From positions 1 through 39,464 of IMG/VR virus record IMGVR_UViG_3300009130_000066: a DNA stretch of 39,464 nucleotides; one strand, written 5' to 3'. The translations under genes were made by a program, and so were the position numbers. This document shows, one piece after another, positions 12,702 to 20,808 of the stretch; the stretch's first letter is position 1; every line of letters begins with the position of its first letter. Under the pieces are notes generated by a model. That model saw nothing but the letters and a program-made list of their open reading frames with translations, made no database searches and had not been told where the DNA came from. The stretch comes from a virus.

Positions 12702-13102
12702 TGAATAAGAAATTTGATATTGACCTGAAGTATGGTCAAGATAGAGAAAAGAAATTAGCATCTATATTAGATAAAGATAAAACTAAAATAGAAGTTAAGA
12801 CAGAAAGAGACTGGTGGTTTAAGACTGGAAACATTGCTATTGAAATGGAATGTAATGGTAAACCTTCAGGTGTCATGGCTACAAAGTCTGACTACTGGGT
12901 ACATATCCTAGCAGAAGGAGAGAAAGATTATTGTAGATTAATCTTTGACACAAAGACAATCAAAAGATTGGCAAAGAAATATATCAGCACATTAAAAGCA
13001 GGTGGTGATGGCTTTAGAAGTAAGTTTGTTCTTATACCTTTAGCCGAAATATTTTTGCCAAAAAATTTAACCAAATCTATGCAACAAAGGATAGTAAAAT
13101 AA
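12701..13102 (+). CDS. PD-(D/E)XK-like nuclease (133 aa)
   Basis: The start ATG 12701 overlaps the polymerase stop as TAATG; a start at 12683 would lie inside the polymerase gene. The segment IEVKTERDWWFKTGNIAIEME has the E-V-K core of a PD-(D/E)XK active site (GQDREKKLASILD upstream, then KTKIEVKTE), followed by ATKSDYWVHIL and KDYCRLIFDTKTIKRL. Proteins like this accompany polymerase in many marine T7-like phages. The family call is moderate; the substrate is unknown. Confidence 0.65.
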   Translation: MNKKFDIDLKYGQDREKKLASILDKDKTKIEVKTERDWWFKTGNIAIEMECNGKPSGVMATKSDYWVHILAEGEKDYCRLIFDTKTIKRLAKKYISTLKAGGDGFRSKFVLIPLAEIFLPKNLTKSMQQRIVK

Positions 13103-13861
13103 ATGTATAAGAAAAAGAAAGTTCTCGTTATTGATGGAGACATACTTGCTTATCAAATTGCAACTAATAATGAGATAGAAACAAACTGGGGTGATGGTTT
13201 ATGGACATTACATTCAGATGAGAAGGCTTGTAAAAGTCAACTTGATTTAGTTATTGAGGATTTAGGTGCTAACTTATCAGCAGATGATTATGTTGTAGCA
13301 TTAACAGATAAGAATAATTTTCGTAAAGATGTTCTTCCTTCATACAAATCAAATAGAAATGCTAAACGTAAACCATTAGTTTTAAAAGCTATGCGTGAAC
13401 ACATTATGGAAAAACATAATGGTGTTATGTGGGAGAATTTAGAAGCAGATGATGTCATGGGTATTATGGCAACTGAACCTGCAACTACTGAAGAGAGAGT
13501 TCTTGTCAGTATTGATAAAGATATGCGTACAATTCCATGTACTTTATCTAATGATGGTAGCACTACCGAAGAGATACCAGAGAAACTAGCTAACTATAAT
13601 TTTATGCTTCAAGTTTTAACAGGAGATAAGGTTGATGGTTATGATGGTATTGAAGGAGTAGGTATTAAGACTGCTGAAAAATTAATAAAGAAATATACTA
13701 ACGTACAGCTTAAAGATTTATGGAAGATAGTTAAAGGTATCTATAAAGAAAAAGGGTACACAGAGAAGGAAGCACTACAACAGGCTAGGGTCGCACACAT
13801 TTTAAGACATGGTGAGTACAATAAGAAGACTGGGAAGGTTAAGCTATGGCAGATAAAGTAA
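13103..13861 (+). CDS. T7 gp6-like 5'-3' exonuclease (252 aa)
   Basis: It belongs to the FEN/5'-nuclease family and removes RNA primers and degrades host DNA. Metal-binding acidic residues are visible: D11 and D13 (VIDGDILAY), E114, D116 and D117 (LEADDVMG), D138 and D140 (SIDKDMRT), D175 and D178 (TGDKVDGYDG). The GIEGVGIKTAEKL segment (182-194) is the DNA-binding helical hairpin. An AAAGGA lies upstream at 13086-13091. Its end overlaps the DUF3310 gene by 16 bases. Confidence 0.92.
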   Translation: MYKKKKVLVIDGDILAYQIATNNEIETNWGDGLWTLHSDEKACKSQLDLVIEDLGANLSADDYVVALTDKNNFRKDVLPSYKSNRNAKRKPLVLKAMREHIMEKHNGVMWENLEADDVMGIMATEPATTEERVLVSIDKDMRTIPCTLSNDGSTTEEIPEKLANYNFMLQVLTGDKVDGYDGIEGVGIKTAEKLIKKYTNVQLKDLWKIVKGIYKEKGYTEKEALQQARVAHILRHGEYNKKTGKVKLWQIK

Positions 13862-14088
13862 AGCAACCACCTCATTATTTTAGGTACAAAATAGAACCTG
13901 TTACTTTCATTATGCAAAATGACATTCCCTATGCAGAGGGGAATGCTATTAAATATTTATGTAGATGGCGTTTTAAACACTCAACAAAAGAAAAGCAGAT
14001 TGAGGATTTAAAGAAAGCTAAACAGTACATTGATTTAATACTTGAAAAAGAAACTCAATCAGAAATTAAAATGAAACTAGGTAAGTAA
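13846..14088 (+). CDS. DUF3310-like protein (80 aa)
   Basis: The pattern PPHYFRYKIEPVTFIMQNDI, then GNAIKYLCRWRFK and DLKKAKQYIDLIL, is typical of DUF3310 proteins, which are common in phages. T7 gp1.7, a nucleotide kinase, is reported to contain a related region, so a role in nucleotide metabolism fits the neighbouring RNR genes, but activity is not shown. It overlaps both neighbours (exonuclease by 16 bases, next gene by one base). Confidence 0.75.
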   Translation: MADKVKQPPHYFRYKIEPVTFIMQNDIPYAEGNAIKYLCRWRFKHSTKEKQIEDLKKAKQYIDLILEKETQSEIKMKLGK

Positions 14089-14453
14089 TGCTTGACCACA
14101 AACATATAATTATTCGTGCTGAAGTAAACAAACCACCTACAGATATACGAAAGATAAAAAAACAAATTAAAAAGTTAATAAGAAGTTTAGGTATGAAACC
14201 TTTAGGTAGGGCGGTATCAGTCTATGTATCTAAAGAAGGTAACAAAGGTTTAACATGTGTTCAACCTATAGAAACTTCTCACATAGCTTTACATTCATGG
14301 GACGAATGTGAACCTGCTTTGCTTCAGCTAGATGTCTACACTTGTAGTAAGCTAGATAAACAAACAGTCTTTAATTGGTTTGAAATATTTGAACCAAAAG
14401 AAATTAATTACTTAACAATAGATAGAAAAGATTACATTAAGATAGAGAAATAA
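14088..14453 (+). CDS. speD: S-adenosylmethionine decarboxylase-like (SpeD-family) protein (121 aa)
   Basis: SpeD enzymes are pyruvoyl-dependent and feed polyamine synthesis. The segment TCVQPIETSHIALHSWDE, then LQLDVYTC, matches the family's processing and active-site region: S64 (self-cleavage serine in T-S-H), H69 and C86 have the spacing of Thermotoga maritima S63, H68 and C83. At 121 residues it is close to a bacterial class 1b SpeD. Some phage SpeD relatives decarboxylate ornithine or arginine instead, so the substrate is open. Overlaps of one base with the upstream gene and one base before nrdA place it in the nucleotide-metabolism operon. Confidence 0.8.
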   Translation: MLDHKHIIIRAEVNKPPTDIRKIKKQIKKLIRSLGMKPLGRAVSVYVSKEGNKGLTCVQPIETSHIALHSWDECEPALLQLDVYTCSKLDKQTVFNWFEIFEPKEINYLTIDRKDYIKIEK

Positions 14454-14454
14454 T

Positions 14455-16206
14455 ATGATAGATTATGATAGAGATGAGTTGCTTACTGATTTTGGTAAGA
14501 CTACTTTAAAAGATAGATACTTATTACCAGACGAAACTTCACCGCAAGATGGATTTATGAGAGCCGCTAAAGCGTTCTCTGATAATGATGAGATGGCGGA
14601 ACGTATTTATAATTACGCTTCTAAATTATGGTTTATGTTCTCAACACCTATTTTATCTAATGGCGGAACATCAAGAGGTATGCCTATCTCTTGTTTCTTA
14701 AATTATGTTGGTGATAGTAGAGAAGGATTAACAGGACACTACACAGAGAATGCTTGGTTGGCATCTATTGGTGGTGGTATCGGTGGTTACTGGGGACATG
14801 TTAGAAGTGATGGAGTAAGTACATCTGGTGGTTCACAATCATCAGGTTCAATCCCATTCTTACACGTTGTTGATAGTGAGATAATGGCATTCTCACAAGG
14901 TAAAACTAGACGTGGAAGTTATGCGGCTTACATGGATATATCACACCCAGAGATTATAGAATTTTTAGAAATGCGTAAGCCTAGTGGTGGAGACATACAT
15001 AGAAAATGTCTTAACTTACATCACGCAGTAAATATTTCAGATGAGTTTATGCAATTAATTGAGAAGTGTATTGCTGAACCTACTTATGATGACAGTTGGG
15101 ATTTAATAGACCCACACACTAATGAAGTTATAAGAACTGTATCAGCAAGAGAGTTGTGGCAAAAGATTTTAGAGATTAGAGTTGCTACTGGTGAGCCTTA
15201 TATTTCTTTTACAGATACTATCTATGAAGGAATGCCTGAAACACAAAAGAAATTAGGATTAAATGTACATCATTCTAATTTATGTACAGAAATAGTATTA
15301 CCTACTGACGAACATAGAACAGCAGTGTGTTGTTTGTCTTCTGTAAATTTAGAAAAGTTTGATGAATGGAAAAATAACAATTTATTTATATCTGATTTAG
15401 TTAGATTTTTAGATAATGCTTTAACTTATTTTATTGAGAATGCACCTGATAGTGTATTCAGAGCAAAGTTTAGTGCGGCTAATGAAAGAAGTATTGGTCT
15501 AGGAGCTATGGGTTTCCACGCTTACTTACAATCTAAAGGTATTCCTTTTGAAGGTGCGTTGGCTAAATCAATGAACTTAAAAATATTCAAACACATTAAA
15601 GAACAAGCAGTAGCAGAGAGTAAAAGACTTGCTATTAAAAGAGGTGAAGCTCCTGATATGGAAGGCACTGGTATGCGTAATGCACACTTATTAGCAATAG
15701 CACCTAACGCTTCTTCATCTATTATTTGTGGTACTACTTCACCATCAATAGAACCATACAGAGCAAATGCTTATGTGCAAAAAACTATGTCAGGTTCATT
15801 CTTGGTTAAGAATAAATATTTAGAAAAATTATTAGAAAAGAAGGGTATTAATACAGAGAAAACTTGGACATCTATACTTGCAAACAGAGGTTCAGTATTA
15901 CATTTAAAAGAATTATCTGATTTTGAAAAAGATACTTTTAAAACAGCTATAGAAATTAATCAACAATGGGTAATAGAACATGCTTCTGACAGACAAAAGT
16001 TTATTTGTCAGGCACAATCAGTAAATGTTTTTGTACCTGCTGATGTTAATGTTAAAGAGCTACATGACATACACATGTTGGCTTGGAAACGAAAACTTAA
16101 AACTTTGTACTATTGTAGAAGTGAAGCTATCAAACGTGCAGAGTTATTATCAAAGAAAATAGAAAGAACAATCATACCAGAAGCAGATTGTTTAGCTTGT
16201 GAGTAA
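14455..16206 (+). CDS. nrdA: Class I ribonucleotide reductase large subunit (583 aa)
   Basis: It reduces ribonucleotides to deoxyribonucleotides with NrdB. Catalytic cysteines are C80 (ISCFLN, E. coli C225), C277 with E279 (NLCTEIVLP, E. coli C439 and E441) and C292 (AVCCLSS, E. coli C462). The double tyrosine YYCRSE near the C-terminus and the terminal C579-x2-C582 (ADCLACE) for re-reduction are present. It is shorter than E. coli NrdA (about 760) and lacks the N-terminal ATP cone, so dATP feedback at that site is probably absent. The stop overlaps the next tiny gene (TAATG). Confidence 0.95.
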   Translation: MIDYDRDELLTDFGKTTLKDRYLLPDETSPQDGFMRAAKAFSDNDEMAERIYNYASKLWFMFSTPILSNGGTSRGMPISCFLNYVGDSREGLTGHYTENAWLASIGGGIGGYWGHVRSDGVSTSGGSQSSGSIPFLHVVDSEIMAFSQGKTRRGSYAAYMDISHPEIIEFLEMRKPSGGDIHRKCLNLHHAVNISDEFMQLIEKCIAEPTYDDSWDLIDPHTNEVIRTVSARELWQKILEIRVATGEPYISFTDTIYEGMPETQKKLGLNVHHSNLCTEIVLPTDEHRTAVCCLSSVNLEKFDEWKNNNLFISDLVRFLDNALTYFIENAPDSVFRAKFSAANERSIGLGAMGFHAYLQSKGIPFEGALAKSMNLKIFKHIKEQAVAESKRLAIKRGEAPDMEGTGMRNAHLLAIAPNASSSIICGTTSPSIEPYRANAYVQKTMSGSFLVKNKYLEKLLEKKGINTEKTWTSILANRGSVLHLKELSDFEKDTFKTAIEINQQWVIEHASDRQKFICQAQSVNVFVPADVNVKELHDIHMLAWKRKLKTLYYCRSEAIKRAELLSKKIERTIIPEADCLACE

Positions 16207-16304
16207 TGGGTTGGTTTGAAAAATTATTAATAGCAATGTTATCAGGTTACATGGGATATGTATTTGTATTAGCAGTTATTAATACAATATGTGATTGTAT
16301 ATGA
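16206..16304 (+). CDS. Tiny membrane protein (32 aa)
   Basis: The ATG overlaps the nrdA stop (TAATG) and the frame ends at TGA 16302-16304. The product MGWFEKLLIAMLSGYMGYVF then VLAVINTICDCI is one hydrophobic segment with a CDC motif. It is a likely single-pass inner membrane peptide. No family is recognised, and coupling to its neighbours on both sides supports expression. Confidence 0.45.
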   Translation: MGWFEKLLIAMLSGYMGYVFVLAVINTICDCI

Positions 16305-16414
16305 AAAAGTATTTAATAATTTTAATACTGCTGACAGGTTGTTCACATATTAATGATAAAGTTAACCCTACAACTACTATACTAAAACAAATAATTAAAG
16401 AAACAAACAAATGA
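16301..16414 (+). CDS. Tiny predicted lipoprotein (37 aa)
   Basis: The frame is ATG 16301 (overlapping the previous TGA as ATGA) to TGA 16412-16414. The N-terminus MKKYLIILILLTGC is a textbook lipoprotein signal, with a lipobox LTGC at residues 11-14, leaving a mature peptide of about 24 residues. Small phage lipoproteins include Rz1-type outer-membrane spanins and superinfection-exclusion proteins; which applies here is unknown. A location between nrdA and nrdB is unusual for either. Confidence 0.6.
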   Translation: MKKYLIILILLTGCSHINDKVNPTTTILKQIIKETNK

Positions 16415-16421
16415 AAACAAC

Positions 16422-16583
16422 ATGACATATACAGACCTATTTAAAGATGTAGATAAACCTAGAAAAAAAAGAAGACGTAAAAGAAAAGAAAAACAAACTG
16501 TATTATGGACTGTCTATCACACAATCTTGGCAGTTGAGTTATTAATAATAATTATAATAGAAGGAATAGAGTTATTGAGATGA
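16422..16583 (+). CDS. Tiny basic protein with C-terminal membrane segment (53 aa)
   Basis: The frame is ATG 16422 to TGA 16581-16583. Residues 13-24 are very basic (PRKKRRRKRKEK) and residues about 28-48 are hydrophobic (LWTVYHTILAVELLIIIIIE), so the protein is probably anchored with a cytoplasmic basic tail. Its stop overlaps the nrdB start as ATGA. No family is recognised. Confidence 0.5.
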   Translation: MTYTDLFKDVDKPRKKRRRKRKEKQTVLWTVYHTILAVELLIIIIIEGIELLR

Positions 16584-17530
16584 GTTTATTTAAAAGTAGA
16601 CCTTATTACAAACCATTTGAATATGAATGGGCTTTTGAAGCATACGATATGCAACAGAAAATGCACTGGTTGCCATCTGAAGTTCCTTTACATGAAGACG
16701 TAAGAGATTGGAATGAAAGATTATCTGAACCAGAAAAGAACTTAATAGGTCAAATATTAAAATTCTTTACACAAGGAGATGTAGATATAGCACAAGCATA
16801 TTTAGATAAATATATTCCAATGTTTAAACCACCTGAAGTTAGAATGATGTTATCAGCAATAGCTTCTAGTGAGGCTAACCATGCACATAGTTATTCATTA
16901 TTAAATGATACGATTGGTTTACCTGATAAAGAGTACCAAGCATTCCATGAATATAAAGAGATGTCTAACAAACATGAGTATCTTTTTAAATCTAAAGGAA
17001 AAGGCATAGAAGGATTAGCTAGAGAGATAGCTTGTTTTTCTGCTTTTGGTGAAGGACTACAACTGTTCGCATCTTTTGCTATGTTACTTAACTTTCAAAG
17101 ATATGGAAGAATGAAGGGAATGTGTCAGATAGTTACTTGGAGTATTAGAGATGAGACACACCATGTTGAAAGTATGATTAAATTGTTCCATCAGTTAATA
17201 AAAGAAAACCCAAATATTTGGACAGAAAAATTTAAAGCAAGTATCTATCAAACAGCTAGAGATATGGTTGAACTTGAAGATAAGTTTATTGATTTAGCTT
17301 TTGATATGGGTGGGATTAGAGGTTTAAGACCTGATGAAGTTAAACAATATATTAGATATATAGCTGATAGAAGACTTCTACAGTTGTCTTTAAAACCTAA
17401 TTATAAAGTAAAAGATAATCCACTAGGTTGGCTAGAGTGGGTGTTAAATGGTGTAGAACACGCTAATTTCTTTGAGAATAGAGCAACTGAATACAATAAA
17501 GGTACTGTTACAGGTAATCTGTGGGAGTAA
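16580..17530 (+). CDS. nrdB: Class I ribonucleotide reductase small subunit (316 aa)
   Basis: It generates the radical used by NrdA. All six metal ligands are present with the right spacing: D67, E98 and H101 (SSEANHAHSY), E158 (FGEGLQ), E192 and H195 (RDETHHVES). The radical tyrosine is Y105, seven residues after E98 as in E. coli (E115, Y122), so this is a canonical tyrosyl-radical type. The start overlaps the previous stop (ATGA). Its stop lies in the phage promoter-like site at 17526. Confidence 0.95.
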   Translation: MSLFKSRPYYKPFEYEWAFEAYDMQQKMHWLPSEVPLHEDVRDWNERLSEPEKNLIGQILKFFTQGDVDIAQAYLDKYIPMFKPPEVRMMLSAIASSEANHAHSYSLLNDTIGLPDKEYQAFHEYKEMSNKHEYLFKSKGKGIEGLAREIACFSAFGEGLQLFASFAMLLNFQRYGRMKGMCQIVTWSIRDETHHVESMIKLFHQLIKENPNIWTEKFKASIYQTARDMVELEDKFIDLAFDMGGIRGLRPDEVKQYIRYIADRRLLQLSLKPNYKVKDNPLGWLEWVLNGVEHANFFENRATEYNKGTVTGNLWE

Positions 17531-17545
17531 AGTTTCACTTTTAGA
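17526..17545 (+). promoter_or_regulatory. Candidate phage RNA polymerase promoter, site 2 (virion module)
   Basis: AGTAAAGTTTCACTTTTAGA, identical over 19 of 20 bases to the site at 31771. It overlaps the nrdB stop codon and runs into the ATG at 17545, so a transcript started here would have almost no leader for that first gene. Confidence 0.7.
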
Positions 17546-17730
17546 TGAAAAACATTGACGAAGATTTGGTTTTACCTACAAAAGTAGATGACCTAGTCAA
17601 ACTATTAAACAAAGTTTACCCAGAAAAATCGCCTGAATTAAAAGATGATACTAAAACTATTTATTTTAATGCAGGTCAAAGGGACGTGGTTAAATTTATC
17701 AATACTTTAAAAGAGAGGACAGAAAAATAA
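17545..17730 (+). CDS. Small hypothetical protein (61 aa)
   Basis: ATG 17545 directly abuts the promoter-like site, leaving no ribosome-binding site. The product MKNIDEDLVLPTKVDDLVKL then NKVYPEKSPELKDDTK and AGQRDVVKFINTLKERTEK has a conserved look and is found before the head genes. I do not recognise its function. Confidence 0.55.
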   Translation: MKNIDEDLVLPTKVDDLVKLLNKVYPEKSPELKDDTKTIYFNAGQRDVVKFINTLKERTEK

Positions 17731-17731
17731 T

Positions 17732-17950
17732 ATGTGTTCAAGACCAAAAATGCCACCACCACCAAAGCAACCACCTATGCCAGTAAATACTTCACAACAA
17801 GTTGGAGAGCAAACTGCACCAGAGTTGGTTACAGCTAACGAGCAGGATTTAAACATCAAAAAGAAGAAAGTTAAGAAGTCAGGTACAAGTGCTTTAAATA
17901 CTTCTTCAGGTTTAAATATCACTACAAGCGGTGGAACAAACCAAGCATAA
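17732..17950 (+). CDS. Proline-rich small protein upstream of portal (72 aa)
   Basis: The sequence begins MCSRPKMPPPPKQPPMPVN and continues with a Gln/Thr/Ser-rich, disordered region containing a KKKKVKKS basic patch. Short 'MC..P.PPPP' proteins before the portal gene are common in T7-like phages, but their role is unknown to me. It starts one base after the previous stop. Confidence 0.6.
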   Translation: MCSRPKMPPPPKQPPMPVNTSQQVGEQTAPELVTANEQDLNIKKKKVKKSGTSALNTSSGLNITTSGGTNQA

Positions 17951-17956
17951 TAATTA

Positions 17957-19516
17957 ATGGAATATACAGGTGAATTAACTAAACAACAAACAGCTAAAGA
18001 ACGATATAATAAGTTAATCACTAACAGAGAACATTATTTAGATAGAGCAGAAGAGTGTAGTGAATTAACAATTCCTTCCTTAATTAAACCTGATGGTTTC
18101 ACATCATCAAGCGATTTATACAATCCCTTTCAATCAGTTGGTGCTAGAGGTGTCAACAATTTAGCAAGTAAACTTCTTTTACTATTGCTTCCCCCAAACT
18201 CCCCATTTTTTAGACTATCAATAGCAGGAGAAGCTAAAAAAGAATTACAAGAAAATAAAGAAATGAAGACTGACATAGAGAAATCTTTGTCTGTTATTGA
18301 AAAAGAAGTATCAAATAAAATTGAACAACTTGCTTTAAGAGTATCAGTATTTGAAGCATTAAAACATTTAATAGTTGGTGGAAATGTACTAACTTATTTA
18401 CCTAAAAAAGGTTCAATGAGAGTATTTCCTTTATCTCAATATGTAGTTAGAAGAGATGCTTCAGGAAATGTATTAGAAATAATTGTTAAAGAATTAACTA
18501 GCATTTTATCTTTAGGAAAAGAAATAGCGGCACAAGTTATTTCAGACCCAGAGTATAAAGAAGATGAAGATGTAGAAGTTTACACACATATTTATAAATT
18601 AGATGACAATGATTTTTATGTATGTCAGGAAGTTAATGGAATTAAAATTCCTTCAAGTATTGGTAAATTTAAAAAAGAAAGAATGCCTTACCAAGCATTA
18701 AGAATGGTAAGAGTTGATAATGAAGATTATGGCAGAGGATATGTAGAAGAATTTTTAGGAGATTTAAAATCACTAGAAGGTTTATCACAAGCACTTGTGG
18801 AAAGTGCGGCGGCTTCATCTAAAATAGTATTTATGGTTAGACCTAACAGTGTAACTAGAAAGAAAGATTTAGCACAAACTAGAAATGGCGATATTATTAC
18901 AGGAACACAAGATGATGTTTCAGTATTACAAGCACAAAAACAATATGATTTACAAGTAGTAGAGAAATCTATTGCTAAATTAGAAGAGAGAATGTCTTAC
19001 GCATTCTTATTACACACAGCAATACAAAGAGATGCAGAAAGAGTAACAGCACAAGAAATTAGATACATGGCTGAACAACTAGAAACAGCTATGGGTGGTA
19101 TATATTCATTATTATCACAAGAGTTCCAACTTCCATTAGTAGCAATACTTATGAAAAGAATGGAACAAGCTAGTGAAATTCCAACATTACCTAAAGGAAC
19201 AGTACAGCCAACTATTATTACTGGTATTGAAGCATTAGGTAGAGGAAATGATTTACAAAAATTAAGAGAATTTGTTGCAGAGATAGGAAATCTTGCACAG
19301 ATAAATCCGCAAGTTGTTCAGGCTTTAAATCCTGATGATTTAATTAAAAGAATAGCTATTGGTCTAGGAATAGATACTGATGGTCTTCTTAAATCACCAG
19401 AACAATTAGCCCAAGAAGCGGAAGCACAAGCTGAACAAGCAGAGCAACAACAAGTTATGCAAATGGCAGAGAAGGCGGTTGCACCAGTTGCAAATAATTT
19501 ATCTAAACCGCAATAA
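17957..19516 (+). CDS. Portal / head-tail connector protein, T7 gp8-like (519 aa)
   Basis: It forms the dodecameric DNA gateway at one capsid vertex. Typical features are the N-terminal REHYLDRAEECSELTIPSLI helix, QSVGARGVNNLASKLLLLLLPPNSPFFRL near residues 55-83, AESAAASSKIVFMVRP-like central stretch and DAERVTAQEIRYMAEQLE. The length is close to T7 gp8 (536). The C-terminal 40 residues are Gln/Ala/Glu-rich. The start is six bases after the previous stop, without a Shine-Dalgarno. Confidence 0.93.
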   Translation: MEYTGELTKQQTAKERYNKLITNREHYLDRAEECSELTIPSLIKPDGFTSSSDLYNPFQSVGARGVNNLASKLLLLLLPPNSPFFRLSIAGEAKKELQENKEMKTDIEKSLSVIEKEVSNKIEQLALRVSVFEALKHLIVGGNVLTYLPKKGSMRVFPLSQYVVRRDASGNVLEIIVKELTSILSLGKEIAAQVISDPEYKEDEDVEVYTHIYKLDDNDFYVCQEVNGIKIPSSIGKFKKERMPYQALRMVRVDNEDYGRGYVEEFLGDLKSLEGLSQALVESAAASSKIVFMVRPNSVTRKKDLAQTRNGDIITGTQDDVSVLQAQKQYDLQVVEKSIAKLEERMSYAFLLHTAIQRDAERVTAQEIRYMAEQLETAMGGIYSLLSQEFQLPLVAILMKRMEQASEIPTLPKGTVQPTIITGIEALGRGNDLQKLREFVAEIGNLAQINPQVVQALNPDDLIKRIAIGLGIDTDGLLKSPEQLAQEAEAQAEQAEQQQVMQMAEKAVAPVANNLSKPQ

Positions 19517-19528
19517 TAAGGAAACACA

Positions 19529-20290
19529 ATGGTAGAACAAGTAACAATAAATAAAGAAGAAGAAACTACTAGCGAAAAGCCAGTAGCGGAGCAGTCTACA
19601 CAAAGTAAACCTGAAGGCTTACCTGAAAAATTCAACAGTGTTGAAGATTTAGCAAAGTCATATTCAGAGTTAGAAAAGAAACTTGGTGAACAAACTCCAA
19701 AAGAGGAAGTAGACCCAACAAGTAAAGCTACTTTAAAAGAAGATGCACCTAAAGAACAAAAAGGTGAATTAGATATTGCTGAAAAAGCAGTGGCTAGTGC
19801 AGGTTTAAATATGGAAAATCTGTCAAATGAATATGCTGAAAAAGGACAGCTTGATGAAAAATCATATCAAGCATTAGAAAAAGCAGGAATACCTAAAGAT
19901 TATGTTGACCAATTTATTGAAGGTCAAAAAGCAATCGGTGAAAAGCAAACTAATACAGTTAAAGAATTAGTAGGTGGTAATGATGCTTATTCTGAAATGG
20001 CAAACTGGGCGGCTGATAATTTAACAGACGCAGAGAAAACAGCATATAATACAGCAGTTAATTCTAAAGATTTAGAAACAGCGAAGTTAGCTGTAGTAGG
20101 ATTAAAAGCAAAATTTGAAAAAGCTAATGGTTCAGAGCCTAGTTTAGTTGAAGGTAAATCTGCTCCATCAGGAGAAGCAGGTTATAAATCTTGGGCTGAA
20201 GTTACTAGAGCAATGTCTGATGATAGATACCAAAAAGACCCTGCTTATCAAGCGGCAGTCAAAGACAAACTTTCTAAATCGGAGTTATAA
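19529..20290 (+). CDS. Capsid scaffolding protein, T7 gp9-like (253 aa)
   Basis: It guides capsid assembly and leaves the mature head. The protein is acidic and helical with few hydrophobics, starting MVEQVTINKEEETTSEKPVA, then GLPEKFNSVEDLAKSYSELEKKLGE, a segment typical of gp9-like proteins. The C-terminal part (SWAEVTRAMSDDRYQKDPAYQ) matches the capsid-binding helix region. TAAGGAAA lies upstream. Its place between portal and capsid supports the call. Confidence 0.9.
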   Translation: MVEQVTINKEEETTSEKPVAEQSTQSKPEGLPEKFNSVEDLAKSYSELEKKLGEQTPKEEVDPTSKATLKEDAPKEQKGELDIAEKAVASAGLNMENLSNEYAEKGQLDEKSYQALEKAGIPKDYVDQFIEGQKAIGEKQTNTVKELVGGNDAYSEMANWAADNLTDAEKTAYNTAVNSKDLETAKLAVVGLKAKFEKANGSEPSLVEGKSAPSGEAGYKSWAEVTRAMSDDRYQKDPAYQAAVKDKLSKSEL

Positions 20291-20291
20291 T

Positions 20292-20513
20292 ATGTGGTTA
20301 CTAGCATTAAGAAAATTATATGATGCAGAAGTTGCTGAAAGTACAGCAATCATTGACACATTTTTACAAAATTCTGTTGGCGTAGCTGACCATGATAAAT
20401 TTATTAAAACTTTAAAAACACATTTTGATAAATTAGTTCATTCTAAATTAGCTATATCTGAAATAGATAAACTAACAGAAGCGTCCATGAAAAAGGACAA
20501 AGACAAAAAATAG
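20292..20513 (+). CDS. Small hypothetical protein between scaffold and capsid (73 aa)
   Basis: The frame is open further upstream inside the scaffold gene, but ATG 20292, one base after the scaffold stop with GGAG eight bases before it, is the likely start. The product is MWLLALRKLYDAEVAESTAI... with a lysine-rich end (MKKDKDKK). It is helical, and no family is recognised. Position suggests a virion assembly role. Confidence 0.55.
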   Translation: MWLLALRKLYDAEVAESTAIIDTFLQNSVGVADHDKFIKTLKTHFDKLVHSKLAISEIDKLTEASMKKDKDKK

Positions 20514-20514
20514 T

Positions 20515-20670
20515 ATGTGTATGTCATCTACAAATTCTTTAGATTTATCAGAAACTAATTCTTTTCTTGATAATGAAACAGCAAAAGTAGATTTAGATTA
20601 TGGTTCAAAATCAGATATGATTACTGAAAAACAATCTAAAGAAATGACAGACAACACGCTATCTATATAA
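20515..20670 (+). CDS. Tiny hypothetical protein (51 aa)
   Basis: The frame is ATG 20515 to TAA 20668-20670, one base after the previous stop. The product MCMSSTNSLDLSETNSFLDN then ETAKVDLDYGSKSDMITEKQ is Ser/Thr/Asp-rich and probably disordered. Its start resembles the 'MC..' small protein upstream of the portal. Support is mainly position. Confidence 0.4.
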   Translation: MCMSSTNSLDLSETNSFLDNETAKVDLDYGSKSDMITEKQSKEMTDNTLSI

Positions 20671-20673
20671 AAT

Positions 20674-20742
20674 AGTTGTGCAACGCTTATGCGTGGCAAC
20701 TGCCAATACAATTTAGCCAAATAACTTGACCTACTGCGGTAG
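20674..20742 (+). promoter_or_regulatory. Hairpins in the leader of the capsid gene
   Basis: GTTG...ACGC TTAT GCGT...CAAC (20674-20700) forms an interrupted hairpin, and CTAC TGCG GTAG (20731-20742) a small second one. The 138-base gap before the capsid gene is long for this genome. There is no T tract and no match to the phage promoter sites. mRNA processing or stability is a possible role. Confidence 0.35.
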
Positions 20743-20808
20743 ACAATCTTGACTAAATAACTGAATTGAAGAGGCTTTTATTAACAATAACAAAAAGGAG
20801 ACACTAAC

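Noticed and set aside
20148-20291. Upstream extension of the small gene before the capsid into the scaffold gene
   Set aside because: It would overlap the scaffold gene by over 140 bases without a ribosome site; ATG 20292 has a GGAG at a good distance.
20726-20771. Host-type promoter before the capsid gene based on two TTGAC boxes
   Set aside because: No -10-like hexamer lies 16-18 bases downstream of either box.
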